Shown in pieces: positions 37,256-49,533 of a DNA stretch of 64,000 nucleotides. This DNA comes from Chamaecyparis obtusa (lineage: Eukaryota > Streptophyta > Pinopsida > Cupressales > Cupressaceae): assembly GCA_027943335.1 (NCBI GenBank), contig BSBK01007731.1:124001-188000 (forward strand), given 5' to 3'. The position numbers and the translations under genes are program-made. Each line of letters begins with the position of its first letter. The stretch's first letter is position 1. The notes beneath the pieces were generated by a model. That model was not told the DNA's origin. It searched no databases and saw nothing but the letters and a program-made list of their open reading frames with translations.

Positions 37256-39517
37256 ATGAGAGAACAAAGAAATGCTAGAGCCAGAAGACCACATGTATCC
37301 TCAAGTGAGGATGGTTCACAAAATAGAGTATCTAGATCAGAAGGTGGTCACTCTGAAGAGAGATTTTATGATACCCCTGAGGCTGCATTTCAGGACAAGG
37401 GTCCTTTGCTTGTAGGTCAGGATGAAAAAAATAGAGATGTGGATTTAGAAGTTGATTTGGATCTTGATGAAGATCAATTCAGAGGAGAACCCATGAGACA
37501 TAGGGAGGTTCACTTCCCATATCAAAATCTTCCTGATATGGATGTGTCATCTGGTTCTGATGACATTATGGTAGATCCTGATGATTTGAATGCACTGAGG
37601 TTGTAGTTGGTAGAGAAGGATGCCATATATAAAATATTATAGGAGAAGAGAGAGGCTAAAAAGGTAAATGCTTTGATAGAGAGGCAGTCTCTTTTGAGAA
37701 AAATAAATGAAATGAAGGAGAGAAACAAGATTCTTGCTTTTGCTCCTAAAACTTTGCAGCATGATGTTTTTGGTGATCTTGATGCCTTGAGGAATGAGCA
37801 AGAGTGCTTACTACAGGATCATGAATTTGAAAATGAGGGCCCTGTGGTTAGACAAGTGCAAAGCTATGTCCCTTTGCCTAAAGATAAGGATGGGCATAGG
37901 ATCACTAGACCTGCTATTATTATTAATGAGAAAGGAAAGCAGAAGATGGTGGGTGACCAAGCAAGCAAACCAATGACAATACCAGGGATCCCACCACCTG
38001 ATTCAAATAAGGACACTAAAATGGAGAGAAGGAGAAAAGAAGATGAGGACCTTGCAAGAGAACTAGAGAGAGCTGAGGTTGATGCTACTATTGTAGAAAA
38101 GAAAAGGAAGATCCAATTTTTGCAGGCTTCCTCAGCTAATTCTCTTGGCCCATCTGCTACTAAACTAGGTATGCCATCTATGACTACTGCTTTTCCACTT
38201 AGCAATGCTACTAGTTCTATTCCTTCTTCATCTGCTGGGATAGGTGTGGATCCTAGGCAGCAGTCAAATGCATAGATAAATGTAGATGCTAATGTTGATC
38301 CTAGGGTTAATACTAGTTCAAGCTTTCAAAGAAGACCTATGCAACTAGAAGGCTATAGGCAAATAAATTTTGATGGAATTCCTGGCTATCCAAATGCTTT
38401 TCCAAATGATATTAGAGATAAGGTACCTAAGTTTGCTGGTAATAATGCTATAAGTTGTGAGGAGCATCTTAGGTTATTTGTTGATATGCTTAATGATTAT
38501 GAGGTAGAGCATGAGGATGTTGTCATGGAATTGTTTGTTCAATCTCTAATGGAGGATGCTAGAGATTGGTTTAAGAGGCTTCTTGATAAGTGTATTGATA
38601 CTTGGGACTCTTTTGAGAAATGTTTCAAGGAGTAGTATGGTGATAGGCCTAATGCTAGCTTCATGTCGAATGAATTCAATACCATAAGGAAAAATTAGAA
38701 TGAGTCTGCAGCTAAATTCAACATGAGATTTCAGAAAGGTATGCACAAGTTGTTCCAAGTCATGCGGTTGGATGACAATGTCTATCTAACTACATACTTC
38801 AATGCATTTGATGGGAAGATGGGATATTTATTGAGGGATAAAGAACCAAGAACTCTTAGGGATGCTTTTAGGATTTCTGTCAATATTGAGAATAACATGA
38901 AAATATCAAGAAAGTTGGGTGGGAAGAGAGATGACCCAAAGTTGTTTGGGGACAGGAAATACAAAAAGGAAAATGATAAAAATGTTGGATCTAGGAGGCA
39001 AGAAGAAGATAAATTGGATAAGGTGCTTAATGCATTGAAGGATTTGAAGGCACCTACAAATAGGAACATCAGTGCTCCTACCAATGAGAGGCCTCAGGTC
39101 AACAATAATTTCAGTAAGTAGAATAGACTGCAGAATTACCCCTACAACACCCAACGGAAGGATGGCAAGCCTATTCTCCCTGCTGCAAGAGGAAACAATG
39201 ACAGAGGTGTCCCTGACCCTCTACATAAGGATTCAATAAATGTCATGGAGAATGTACCTTTTTGTGTTGCATGCCAATCCCCTCATTCTACAGAGAATTA
39301 TGTGGTTGCACAGTCTATGGCTGCAAATCAAGATTATAGTAATGAGGAGATAGAACAAGAAGAAGAACAAGATGATGTTGGTTGCAACATGGCTTCTTCA
39401 TATCTAGGATATGAAGATGATTCTAATTTTGATGAAGAGACAGATGTGAATATGAAGAGACATAATCAGGCCCTTTTTCATCAAGAGGGTTTTTCTGATG
39501 GTGAGTGCATTGATTAG
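37256..39517 (+). pseudogene. gag of the Tat-like element (broken by TAG stops)
   Basis: One frame is kept over 2.2 kb but cut by TAG at 37604, 37640, 38273, 38633, 38696, 39119 and 39515. The first part is charged and disordered. A basic coiled-coil-like segment follows at about 38000-38110. The gag core lies at 38339-38900 with 'VPKFAGNNAISCEEHLRLF' and 'MEDARDWFKRLLDKCIDTWDSF'. Near 39263-39305 a knuckle-like CVACQSPHSTENY has Tyr where the last Cys would be. The true start is uncertain because stops also precede 37256. It would encode the particle protein. Confidence 0.82.
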
Positions 39518-39556
39518 AAAATATGTAACACAAACTCTTCTCCCAAGCCAATAAAT

Positions 39557-40534
39557 TTGAGAAGACCTTCTAGAGAAGAGATGGAGACTATTACTGTAGA
39601 AATGATTGCCCAGGTGCAAAATAGAGGCATGGTGGCAAGGAACATAAATGATAAAGCAGTAGGAATGTTTATAAAGAGTACCAACTCCGGAGAACCTAAT
39701 GAGAACAAATCAAAGGTTGATCACATGGTAAAATTCAAGAATGTAAAAGGTAAACATTGTGAGCCTAAGGGAGTTGGAATTGAAAAGGTCTCTAGTGAAA
39801 TTGAGAAGCTAGTTAATAAAATGGCTAAGATTGAAAAAATGAAGGTGGTCAATACACCTAATATGTCAGACAAGCAAAAAGATGTTAAGGCAGTGCAGAT
39901 TGAGATTCCTGCTTCTACCCCTGTTGACATGTTATCTATATTGTCACAAATTACAGTTAAGGTTCCATTGTCAGAATTGTTGAGGATCCCTGAACATAAA
40001 GATAAGGCTATTGCATGGGTTGGTAATACTCACAAAAATGATACTTTGTGCAATGGATCTCAGGATAAAGCTTTGAAGGATGTTACTGCTCAGGGAATTG
40101 TGTCTCAAATTCCTCCAATATATTTGGACAGTTCTATCAATGCTATCCTTGAAAATATTGACCCATTCTTCTTAAGTGTTCTTGTGAATGAGATGAAGTT
40201 AAGAAATTGTATGATTGATAGTGGTGCCTCTAATACTGTCATGCCTTTCAAAATCATAGAGAGATTGGGCCTTAAAGTTGACATAGTGCAGGGCAGATGT
40301 TGTGCAATGGATCAGAGGGAGGTACCAGTCATTGGGACTATCAATGCAATGCCATATAGGTTGGTAGCATATCCAGAGAAAGAGCTAACAATCAGTGTTT
40401 TGGTGGTGGATATCCCTCCTCATTATGGGATGTTGCTATCTAGAAGATGGAGTGCTGCCATGGGTGGAAGTTTACAGTGTGATTTGTCCTATGCCACTTT
40501 CAAGATTGATGATCAGTTTGTCAGGATTGAATGA
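39557..40534 (+). pseudogene. Protease region of pol
   Basis: This 325-codon frame continues gag without a shift. A Lys/Glu-rich linker is followed by the aspartic protease with MIDSGASNTVMP near 40210-40245 (active-site Asp intact) and 'VVDIPPHYGMLLSRRW' near 40405-40450, where the usual LLGR(P/D)W reads LLSRRW. It ends at a TGA (40532) that looks like a CGA change. The role would be polyprotein cleavage. Confidence 0.84.
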
Positions 40535-40552
40535 GAGCCAAGAGTATGCCAC

Positions 40553-41125
40553 ATGATTGAGAGAAACATAGATAATGAAACTACATGTTTTGTGGATACC
40601 GATGTAAATGCTTTTACGGAAGAGATCCCTGTATTTGAAAATGAGCTTGTCTTGTCACCTATTTCTACTGAGGTAGGTGCTGACTCTATGAAGGGTGATT
40701 TGTGGGTCATGTACTTTGATGGTGCAAACTACAAAGATGGTGCAGGAGTAGGTATTTTACTTATTTCTCCTGATGGAAGCACCTACAAGTTCTCTTTCAC
40801 ATTGAATTTCTTTTGTACCAACAATATAGCAGAATATGAGGCCTTGTTGTTAGGACTAAGGTTGGCACAAAAGCATGGTATAAAATGCATAAGTGTTATT
40901 GGTGATTCTGAGTTGGTGGTGTCCCAAGTTAGGTCAGTGTATGCTTCCAAGAATAGAAGGTTGAAACAATATAGGAATGCAGTGTGGGATTTGATTGAAC
41001 ATTTCGATGCCTTCAATATTGAGTGGAGGGATAGGAGTAACAACAAGATGGCTGACTTGTTGGCCAATATTGCAATCAATCCTAATGATGTTACATTCTC
41101 TGGTATTTCTAAAATTGAATTTTAG
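40553..41125 (+). pseudogene. Extra RNase H (archaeal-type-like) ahead of RT
   Basis: At about 40697-41080 the frame shows the RNase H fold signature: YFDGA, NNIAEYEALLLGL, GDSELVVSQV and NKMADLLANIA, which supply the expected acidic residues (D, E, D, D). This NNxAEYxAL type resembles the extra RNase H of plant Tat elements and plant RNase H-like proteins. It lies between protease and RT, whereas a second RNase H follows the RT at 42442. TAG at 41123 ends the frame. It may have helped RNA-template or primer removal. Confidence 0.85.
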
Positions 41126-41334
41126 GCTAGGCCTAGTATACCAGACAATATTGAGAATTGGAAAGTTTTTGACGATGATAATGATATTTTCAAGTTTATG
41201 GATTGCAAGGATCAGTATCATGGTCAAGAACTTGATTGTTCAGCCTTGGTTGAGTCAATAGAAGGAGGGAGGTTGTCTTAGGCAATGAGGTCATTTAGCT
41301 TAGAACTAACAAGGTACCCAAGGGGCTTGTTGTT

Positions 41335-42441
41335 TTGGAGACTATTTTTGACAACCAAGATAGAGTTCAAAAGAATATCAAAGGAGAAGATCATGCTGAT
41401 CTTGAGGAGATGAATCTTGGATCACATGAGGCACCTAAGAAAGTATACATTGGTAGAAATATATCTCAAAAGGTGAGGAGACCCTTGATTGAATTATTGA
41501 GGAAATTCAAGCATGTTTTTTCATGGTCATATGATGACCTAAAGGTTTATAGAGAGGATTTATTTCAGCATGTTATTCCATTAAGAGAATATGCTAAACC
41601 TTTTCAGCAAAAGCAAAGGCCTATTAATCCTACTTTGGCACCCAAGATGTAAGAAGAATTAATGAAGTTGAGAGATGCTGGCATTATCAAGCCTATAAGG
41701 CATTCTTCTTGGGTGTCAAATCTTGTTCCTGTAAGAAAAAAGAATGGTGACATCAGGCTTTGTGTGGACTTCAGAAATTTGAACATCAGCTCATTGAAAG
41801 ATAATTATTGTTTGCCCAATATGGAGGCTATGTTGGAGAGAGTAACTGGGTCAGAATTGATGTCAATGATGGATGGTTTCTTCGGCTACAATCAGGTCAT
41901 TGTCAGGGAATCAGAGCAATTCAAGATAGCCTTCACAACACCTTGGGGAACATATGTTTATGTGAGAATGCCTTTTGGTCTCACAAATGCTAGTGATACT
42001 TTTTAGAGGGCAATGGATGTTGCCTTTTCAGATTTCATTAATGATTTCCTTGTTGTGTATCAGGATGATTTAACTACCTATTCCAAGAAGGAAGAGGACC
42101 ATTGTGCTCATCTAGAGAAAATATTTATGAGGGCCTTGGAATTTGGCATTTCATTAAACCCAAGGAAATGTGCTTTTGGTGTCATAGAAGGTAAGTTGCT
42201 TGGCCACTTAGTTGCGAAGGAAGGAGTGAGAATTGACCCAGAGAGGGTAGCAACCATTGATAAAATTCAAAGGCCAAAGAATGTTAAAGGGATTCAGTCT
42301 TTCTTTGGTCAGGACAATTTTCTAAGGAGGTTTGTGACAAACTTTGCAAAGGTTACTAGACCCATTTCCAAGATGTTGAAGAAGGGATCTATAATCAATT
42401 GGGAGGGTGAGCTTTATGAGGCTTTCAAAAATATCAAGTAG
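41335..42441 (+). pseudogene. Reverse transcriptase (broken)
   Basis: Read in frame 1 after a frameshift near 41270. The RT has 'LVPVRKKNGDIRLCVDFRNLN' near 41720-41785, 'MPFGLTNASDTF' near 41970-42006 and 'VVYQDDLTTYSK' near 42052-42090. The two catalytic aspartates are present, but the second residue of the YxDD box is Gln. Stops are TAA 41650, TAG 42004 (in the usual TF-Q-R position) and TAG 42439. It would copy element RNA into DNA. Confidence 0.88.
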
Positions 42442-42831
42442 GCTATCAAAGATGCACCAGTGCTAAAGGCACCTAATTATAGTGTCCCAATGCATGTCTT
42501 TTCTTTTGCATCTTTTCATACTATTGCTGTAGTTTTGTTACAAAAGAATAAAGATGGTTTTGAGTAGCCTATTGCATTTTTCAGTAAATCTTTGCAGGCT
42601 GTAGAATTGAAATATGATATAAATGAAAAATAGGCTTATGCACTTGTGAAAGCAATCAAGGCTTTTAGGTGTTACTTGATGGGAGCAGTTGTGATTGCTT
42701 TTGTGCCAAGTGCAGCTGTGAAGGATATTTTCTCATAGCAAGAGGTGTTTGGAAGAAGATGCAGATGAATCAATAGGATCTAGGAATTCAATGTTGAGAT
42801 CCAAATCACTAAATTGGTTAGAGGATAAGGA
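42442..42831 (+). pseudogene. RT-linked RNase H (heavily stopped)
   Basis: Frame 1 shows 'PIAFFSKSLQAVELKYDINEK' followed by 'AYALVKAIKAFRCYLMGA', typical of the gypsy RNase H after RT. The first catalytic position reads VFSFASF where VYSDASF-like sequence is usual, so it appears mutated. Stops: TAG 42565, 42631, 42736 and 42781, TGA 42766, TAA 42826. Together with 40553-41125 this gives the element two RNase H domains. Confidence 0.78.
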
Positions 42832-44178
42832 TTGGCAAAGTTGATGGCTCAATCCAATCTAGATGCAAACCAGGTAAATCATTCTAAAATTAACTATACA
42901 TGTGATATAGATGATTGTATTTGGTATCAGGATATTATTTACTATTTGAGAAACATGAGGTGTCCAAATAGTATGAATGACAATCAAAAGAGGACATTGA
43001 AGTTACAGGCCATCAAGTATGTAATTGTGAAATGTAAGCTTTATAGAAAAAATTTGGATTGCATACTATTGAAATGTGTAGATGAGGATCAGGCTAATGT
43101 GTTGTTGAAGGAGATGCATGAGGGAGTTTGTGGTGGACATTACATGGGTAAAACAACTGCTCATAAGATCTTGAGAGTAGGATTTTGGTGGCCCACATTC
43201 TTTAGGGATGCAGAATAGTTGGTAAGGAGATGTGATGCTTGTCAAAGATTCTCTGGTAAGCTTAAGTTTTCAGGTAATGTACCATTAAAACTAGTAGAAG
43301 TTCAGGCTCCTTTCCAGCAGTGGGGAATTGATTTCATATGGGAGATACCAAACAAGTCAAGTGGAGGACATTCATGGATCTTAGTTGCCACTGATTACTT
43401 TACAAAGTGGGTAGAAGCTGTACCTACAAGGAATGCAACTAGCAGGGTGGTAATTGACTTTCTAATGAATAATAGTTTTACAAGGTTTGGGTGCCTTGAG
43501 AGGATAGTGAGTGACAATGCTATGTGCTTTAGGTCTGCTGAATATAAGGACTTTTGCAAAGGTTTGGGAATTCAGATTTCTAATTCCTCACCTTATCATC
43601 CGCAAGGAAATGGTCAGGCAGAATCTACTAATAAGGGATTGATTAAAATCTTGAAGAGAATTCTAGAAAAGAATAAGAGGGCATGGAATTCAAAGTTTCC
43701 ATTAGCTCTATGGGCTGATAGGGCAACTATGAAGAAGGCAATTGGTTGTGCACCATTTGACCTAGTGTATGGAATTCATGCTAGGATGTCTCAGAATAAT
43801 TTGTTGGAGATGTACAAGTTTGTGCAGTTGTATGATGATGACATCGATGATGAAATGCAGTTGAGAATGGAGGACCTCATTAGGTTGGATGAAACTAGAA
43901 GAGAATTAGTTGCAAGGAATGCCAAATTGTAGTTGCAGGTTAAGAATCTATATGATAAAAGGACTGTTGACAGAAAGTTTGAGCCTGGTGATTTGGTGTT
44001 AGTTTGGAATGCCAGATTGGAGGATAAGGGGAAACATGGTAAATTTTATCCCATCTGGTTAGGACCATATCTGATTCATGAGAAATGGGGCCAAGATTCT
44101 TACATCATCAAGGATTTTAATGGTGATATTCAGGAGTTGCCAGTTCATGGACAATTCTTGAAGTAGTACTTTGTTTGA
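42832..44178 (+). pseudogene. Integrase (broken only by TAG stops)
   Basis: The HHCC zinc finger is at about 43110-43260 (GGHYMGKTTAHKIL, then CDACQRF). The catalytic core has WGIDFIWE near 43321, SDNAMCF near 43510 and NGQAESTNKGL near 43610, so the D, D, E residues are all present. A C-terminal GPY-like module ('FYPIWLGPYLI') lies near 44045-44080. I see no chromodomain. TAG stops at 43216, 43930 and 44164 interrupt an otherwise good frame. The natural end is probably TGA 44176. Confidence 0.87.
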
Positions 44179-44415
44179 GGTACTCTATTTTCCATGAACA
44201 ATAGTTAGGGTTGTACATCTTGTAAATTCTTGTATATAGGTTGCTTGCCCATGTCTTGTTTTTCCCTGGTCTATCAGTTTTTGGTCCTGTTGCTTGGTCT
44301 TTCCCTGCTTGTTCTTTGGTCTCTATAATTTTGTCCTGTGGGATGGTCTACTTTTACCAGTGATTCTAAGTCCTTGTTATGCCTGCAGGAGGCATACATC
44401 CCCAGATAGAGCCAC
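44179..44415. other. 3' untranslated spacer of the retrotransposon
   Basis: T/C-rich sequence between integrase and the right LTR. Only a short purine run (GCAGGAGGCA near 44386) precedes the LTR, and I cannot place the polypurine tract with confidence. Confidence 0.45.
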
Positions 44416-46824
44416 TGTTAGGCCCATTTTCTGTCATTGCAAAATCCTTTGAAAATGGCCTAATTTCTTGCAAATTTCCTTGAAGTGCCATTTGCCCTGT
44501 GTTCTTCATGCTGTTTCCTGGCCCTGGTTCAAATCACACCTTCCAATTTGAAAAACCTAGAAAGTTATTCAAATTCTAAAGCCTGCTGGAAATATTTCAA
44601 AATTTTCCATAGTGTCAAAAACCAACAGTGTTTTCGAAATTCCATGATGTTTTCGATCTTTTACTGATAACTTGCATTGTTTTCGACCCCCTTTGCTCCC
44701 TGCTTTTGTGGACTTATCCTTTGGCATCGAAAACTCTCTATGTTTTCAGTCTTTCTCTGTGTCAAAAATGTTGTGTTTTTTACCTTGTTCTTAACTGCGC
44801 AAGTGCGATGGATGGTGGGGCCCAGTCCTTGCAGGGTTTCTTATCGCTCTTTATCTAGATCTCCTGGTGGTTACATCTTCTATTCGGTGACCTAGCGACT
44901 GTGTTGTCGCACAATCTCTTGTTTCTAGCGGTTAATCCCCTAATTTTCAGTGACTCGGTGACTGTTGGTCACGTAATCTCTGAATATTTGGTGGTTAGCG
45001 GCTGACATCTCATGACTTGGTGAATGGTTAGTCACGTAATCACTAAGTTCTTGGTGGTTTGTCTCTTCTTATGCTTCTTGCACGGTTAAAGTTCAGACAG
45101 GATTGATGGTTGCCGCAAGTTCGCATGGTGAAGATGCACGAGGCTTATTTCTTGTACTTTTGCAACAACCGTCTGATCCTTTAAAAGGGGTAAGGCTTTT
45201 CTCATTAGTGGGTCCTATGTCTAGTGTCTTGACAGTTTCAACAAATGGCACGATGACATGTGGCATCAACAGGCCCAGGTGGGGTCTAAGATTTGGCGGA
45301 GTGGATAAAGATCTGGCGGTGCTGATAAATTTTCTTTGTGTTCACATGTTCGCACAATAAAAAGGTGATTCACTAGCTCATTTGGTGACTTGGTGAATAG
45401 TGGTCGCATGATCGCTAAGTTTTTTGGCGATGCTGTAAAGCATTTCATGAACTAGCAAAAGTTCTTTGGTCGCTAGTTCACCAGATATATGGGACTAGTG
45501 GTTGCGGTGGCAGTTAATGAATATGGGCTGTCGCATGTTCACATAACCCATTTCTGGGTTATGCGATCATGCAACCAAGCATATTTTGTTGCCCATTTCT
45601 TGTGGCGATGAGGTTGTTGACCGCGTGGCTACGCGATTAAAGTTGAAGGCTAAGTTGTGAGGCCCACGAAGGAAAATTGATCGGACGGTGGGGATATAGA
45701 GTTGATCTATTTTTAAATGTGAGCCGCTAATCTGAGGGTAAAGCCATGATGTAGCCGTTTGATTTTGAATTCAAATCTTCTGAGGGTTTCCAACGACTAG
45801 AAAGGACTGGTTTTTAATGCGGAAGTGACCTTGTTTGGTGAGAAGTGATTGGTTGTCGTTCGCAGTGTGGTCCAGGATCTACGCAGTTAATTGCAAAGGT
45901 TGATTTGGTACCTGGTGAAGGACTTTCTTGGCTCGAGGTGTGTGTATAGTAAATTTTGTGACTGTTTCTAGCAGGTTGGGTGGTTGAAGCCCTAACCCTA
46001 GTCATCTGTAGCTTGTTGCAGATTTTCAAGATGACTAGCGGGTATAAATTATAGAATCTTAGATTTTGTAAGGGTTCCAAAACCTTGTTGCTTTTGGTCG
46101 CTGGTTTTCGACTGTATATGCTGATAGAAGTCTGGTTTTGTGATTTTCTCTTGTCTTGGTGTCATTCTAATTGTATGCTGATTCTAGATTTGTTAATGAA
46201 AACATTATTGAATCCCAATCTTGTATCTTGTGTATGTCTTCTTGCTTGTCTCTGAGCTCATATATGTTAGTTTCACAAAGTGTGCTAATGTATGGTAAAC
46301 AAAGAGTATTTTGAATTCATCTCTGAGTTTCTAACAAAGTTAGGATTAAATTCTTTTAGGTGAATTCAGTGAGTTTACAGTCAGGTATAGAATTTGATGT
46401 CCTTGTGCTTGAGGGAAAGGGGTAATAGGCAAAGCACTTACTCTGGTTTCCATTGTGTTTGATTTGAGGTGTTCAGTTGAGGTTTACAGTTAGGTGGCTG
46501 TGAGCCCTGGAATAAGGCATTGGTCTTTCCTCTTGAGGTATGCATGGTTAACAACTACAAACAGAAACGTCATTTGATAAACCTTTAAGAGTTCTATATG
46601 AGATATAGTGGAATATTGTTTTAGACTCCTTTAGAGAAGTGAGTCAAAGGTACACCCGCCTGAGCATTGAAGCTCAAAGAGTAGAAGGATCCTTTGATCC
46701 TTGTCAGTTGGCCCTCTTCCTTGTGGACTTTGGATTGGTGATAGAGTTAGGAGTTTTATTCAAATTATCCATCAAAGTTTAAATATGCATGTTAAAGATC
46801 AAAGGGAATAATCCACAACCAACA
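44416..46824 (+). repeat. Right (3') LTR, 2409 bp
   Basis: TGTTAGGCCC to CAACCAACA, followed by CACCA. It carries the TATA box at 46043 and the dyad block near 45527-45577. The minus- and plus-strand short frames in it are not genes. Confidence 0.92.
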
Positions 46825-46829
46825 CACCA
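46825..46829. other. Target-site duplication CACCA, right copy
   Basis: Identical to 34540-34544. Confidence 0.85.
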
Positions 46830-47555
46830 AGTCTCTAAATGTCAAGAATTAACTTTGGATCCAAATAGACTTTACCGTTTCTTCACGAGATTTAGAGATA
46901 ACTATCTTTTTCAAAATTATTTTCTTTGTTGACTTGATCTTTGCATAATCCATGACTTAACTGCTACCTTACGAGTTCATGATAAAATTGTCGCGCCAGA
47001 TCCTTGAAGGTTAAGGCATCACTGCCAAGTATTGGGAAACTTGGTGAAAGCATTTTTCATTGGGACACTAGATAGAAACAACTAACTGCCAAGGACTTGG
47101 AAATTAAGAGATAACCATAAGAACATTACTTAGACGCTTAATCTCTAGATCTTTATACTTAGCTTTTGAACTTCCCGAGACTTGGAGAATGAAGGAAAAC
47201 AATAACCATGTGCTAAATAGAAAACTTAAGTGACATGGAAACTAACACATAATTAGATCTTGGGTAGCATTTTTATATTAGACAAGGCAAATTTAATGAA
47301 ATCCTACAAAGAACAAAAGACCTATTCTCTCAAGCTAGGACAATTTTCAAAAAAATTAAAAGTCATGAAAATCATGGCTAACATATTATATATTATATAT
47401 CAATTAATTTAATAGTATATTAAATATTTCTAATATTTTTTACTTTATATTTCTTTTATTAACTTTTTTTACATAAGTAATATTATGTTTATTAGTATTA
47501 ACTGATAAGATAGATATAGGTATACTCTTCATCATATATATTAGTAATGATTTTT
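46830..47555. repeat. Diffuse degenerate repeat block, right part
   Basis: It continues the block broken at 34539, with recurring phrases such as 'gagatttagagataacta' and 'cttaatctctagatctt', up to about 47340. The rest is AT-rich spacer. No gene is seen. Confidence 0.5.
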
Positions 47556-47846
47556 AAAATATAAATATATATGAAAAATAAAATCCAAGATGAACTAATG
47601 GTAAAAGTATTTTTTCGCTATGCAACTTCGAACCATGATTTCTATTGACATCTACTTTGTTTTTCATGCTGCATGATTTACATGTGTGTTCCCATGTGCC
47701 CCGTGTCTTCTTATGTTTCTTTTTATCTCTTTTGATAACATTTGAGTGATTTTATTTTACCTTAGGTTGGTTATTTTTGTTTTGCACCCTACATTTCCTC
47801 TGTGTGTTTGGGGTTTGATTTGTCTCCTACTTGGTTCACACGTGTG

Positions 47847-48165
47847 ATGGGAGAGCCGAACCATAATAGCAGGGAAGGGGAAATGATTATGGATGATGCT
47901 AATACAAGTGGTGCCAAGGGGACTATTAATAACATAGAAGAAGGTTTTTTTGATAATTCAAAAGAAAAGCTTTCATATTAACAAGTGGTGGCCGAAAGCT
48001 CGTCAAAGTTCTCATCCAGTGAAGAGTTTAATGGAGTTTTCCACAGATAGAATGTGGAACTAGTATAGGGAGAATTGGGAGGAGGACAGGTCTTAGCCGA
48101 TGGAGGTGGACAAGCCGCTGGAGGAGATGCTGAGTCTGGTGGAAATAGAGGAGAAAATGGTAGGC

Positions 48166-48262
<97 letters not shown>

Positions 48263-49530
48263 GAGAAGATATGGTGAGTGCAATTAAATCTAAACAAAAT
48301 AGGCTGAAAAGTATTTCTATTTTCTTTGTTTGCGTAGATAAAGAGACGATGCTTACTCAAATTTTTTTTATGATTGGTTGGCTACAGTATGGGGTAAAAT
48401 ACTTGGAATTGATGTGACGTATTATAGAATGATTCAAAAAGGGATTTTTTTTGTTTTTCTAAAGAACCACAGTATGCAAGAGAGAGTGTTAGAAATTTTT
48501 TTTTGGAATGTTGGTCGCTCCATGTTTAGGGTTTATCCGTGGTCTCCAAAAGGAAAATTTGAAAACTTCATGGCCAAGTCGACCCCTAACTCGGTTGAAA
48601 TTAAAAATTTAAATGTGGAGTTTTGGCCCTTCATCTCTCAAATATTGAAAGCCATGGGCTCAGTGTTACAAATTGAGCAATCTTGGGCCACCCTTCCCCA
48701 TTTGAATGCTAGGGTTCTTGTTTCCCTAATGCTAGAAGTCAACTTTCCTAATTGCATCTCTCTTGATTTTGAAGGTGAGATGTTCTATTGGGAAGTCTCC
48801 CTTTTAGGTAATCTTAATGCTTGCTTCCATTGCACATGCAATGGTCACACCAAAAAAGAATGCCCGAACCTTAAGGCTTTGCAGAAAGAAAAATTTAATG
48901 TTGTTAATAATTCTTGAAAAAAGGAAGTAAATAAAAATGGAGAAAATAATCCTATTGATGACAAAAATTTAAATAAGTTTCCTAGTAACCCTAGTAGGGA
49001 CCCAGATTCAGTTAATCCTATACCCCCAAAGAAGGCCCAAGCCTCTACGATCAAATTTAATAAATCTCCAGAACTTCTTGATAATAACAGGTTTATCACT
49101 CTTTCGAATCCCATTTTTAATGATAAATTCAAAATTATCCATGCTCAGAAGCCCGCTGAGGGGTAAAATCCCCCTCCCCTAATTACCCATCCTTCAAGTT
49201 TTCTATCTTCAGAGACCCCTGTTGATAGTTCAACCCCCGCCCCCTTTGTTGAATTCTCAGCAACTAGGTATCATCTCTATTAATGAGAGGGCGTTTAAGC
49301 TCAAGAAGGATTGCAAAGAATTACAACCCCTCTTTGTTGAACCAACGCCCCCGCCCCCTAGATCTTTGCAAATTGTAGCCTCTAGTAATGAGGGTCAGTT
49401 CATAGAGGTTGTAAGGAAGAAACAAAAGACTAGCAATAGAAGTTCCCTATCTAATGGGAGTAGAGGGAAGAAGAGCCTTCCAGATTGTTTTAATAGACTA
49501 TGGAAAAGCACAAAATGCCCCCCAAAGTAA
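47847..49530 (+). pseudogene. LINE ORF1, DUF4283-like plus zinc knuckle (broken)
   Basis: It begins at the ATG at 47847 (MGEPNHNSREGE). Stops follow near 47980 and 48050, and then a 94-bp CT tract. After the tract a frame at 48378-48917 has features of the ORF1 RNA-binding domain ('FFWNVGRSMFRVYPWSPKGKFENF', 'NARVLVSLMLEV') and a CX2CX4HX4C knuckle (CFHCTCNGHTKKEC near 48823-48865). A Pro-rich, charged tail continues to about 49530. ORF1 binds LINE RNA into a particle. Confidence 0.8.
48166..48259. repeat. (CT)47 microsatellite inside LINE ORF1
   Basis: An unbroken CT run of about 94 bp interrupts ORF1. The Ser-Leu (plus) and Arg-Glu (minus) frames across it are artefacts. Confidence 0.95.
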
Positions 49531-49533
49531 TTT

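Larger units (their letters stand above)
34545..46824 (+). mobile_element. Ty3/gypsy (Tat-like) LTR retrotransposon, complete but dead, 12,280 bp
   Basis: Two LTRs of exactly 2409 bp (34545-36953 and 44416-46824) bracket an internal region with primer site, gag, protease, an extra RNase H, RT, RNase H and integrase. CACCA duplications flank it. The second, archaeal-type-like RNase H is a feature of the Tat/Ogre group, though here it lies between protease and RT. Coding is on the plus strand in frame 2 up to about 41270 and then in frame 1, so there is one frameshift, plus 22 premature stops, mostly TAG. The LTRs differ by several percent by eye, which indicates an old insertion. It sits in the diffuse repeat block 33501-47340. 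Confidence 0.92.

Noticed and set aside
47978..48360. Arg-Glu and Ser-Leu repeat proteins
   Set aside because: Frames across the CT microsatellite inside LINE ORF1.
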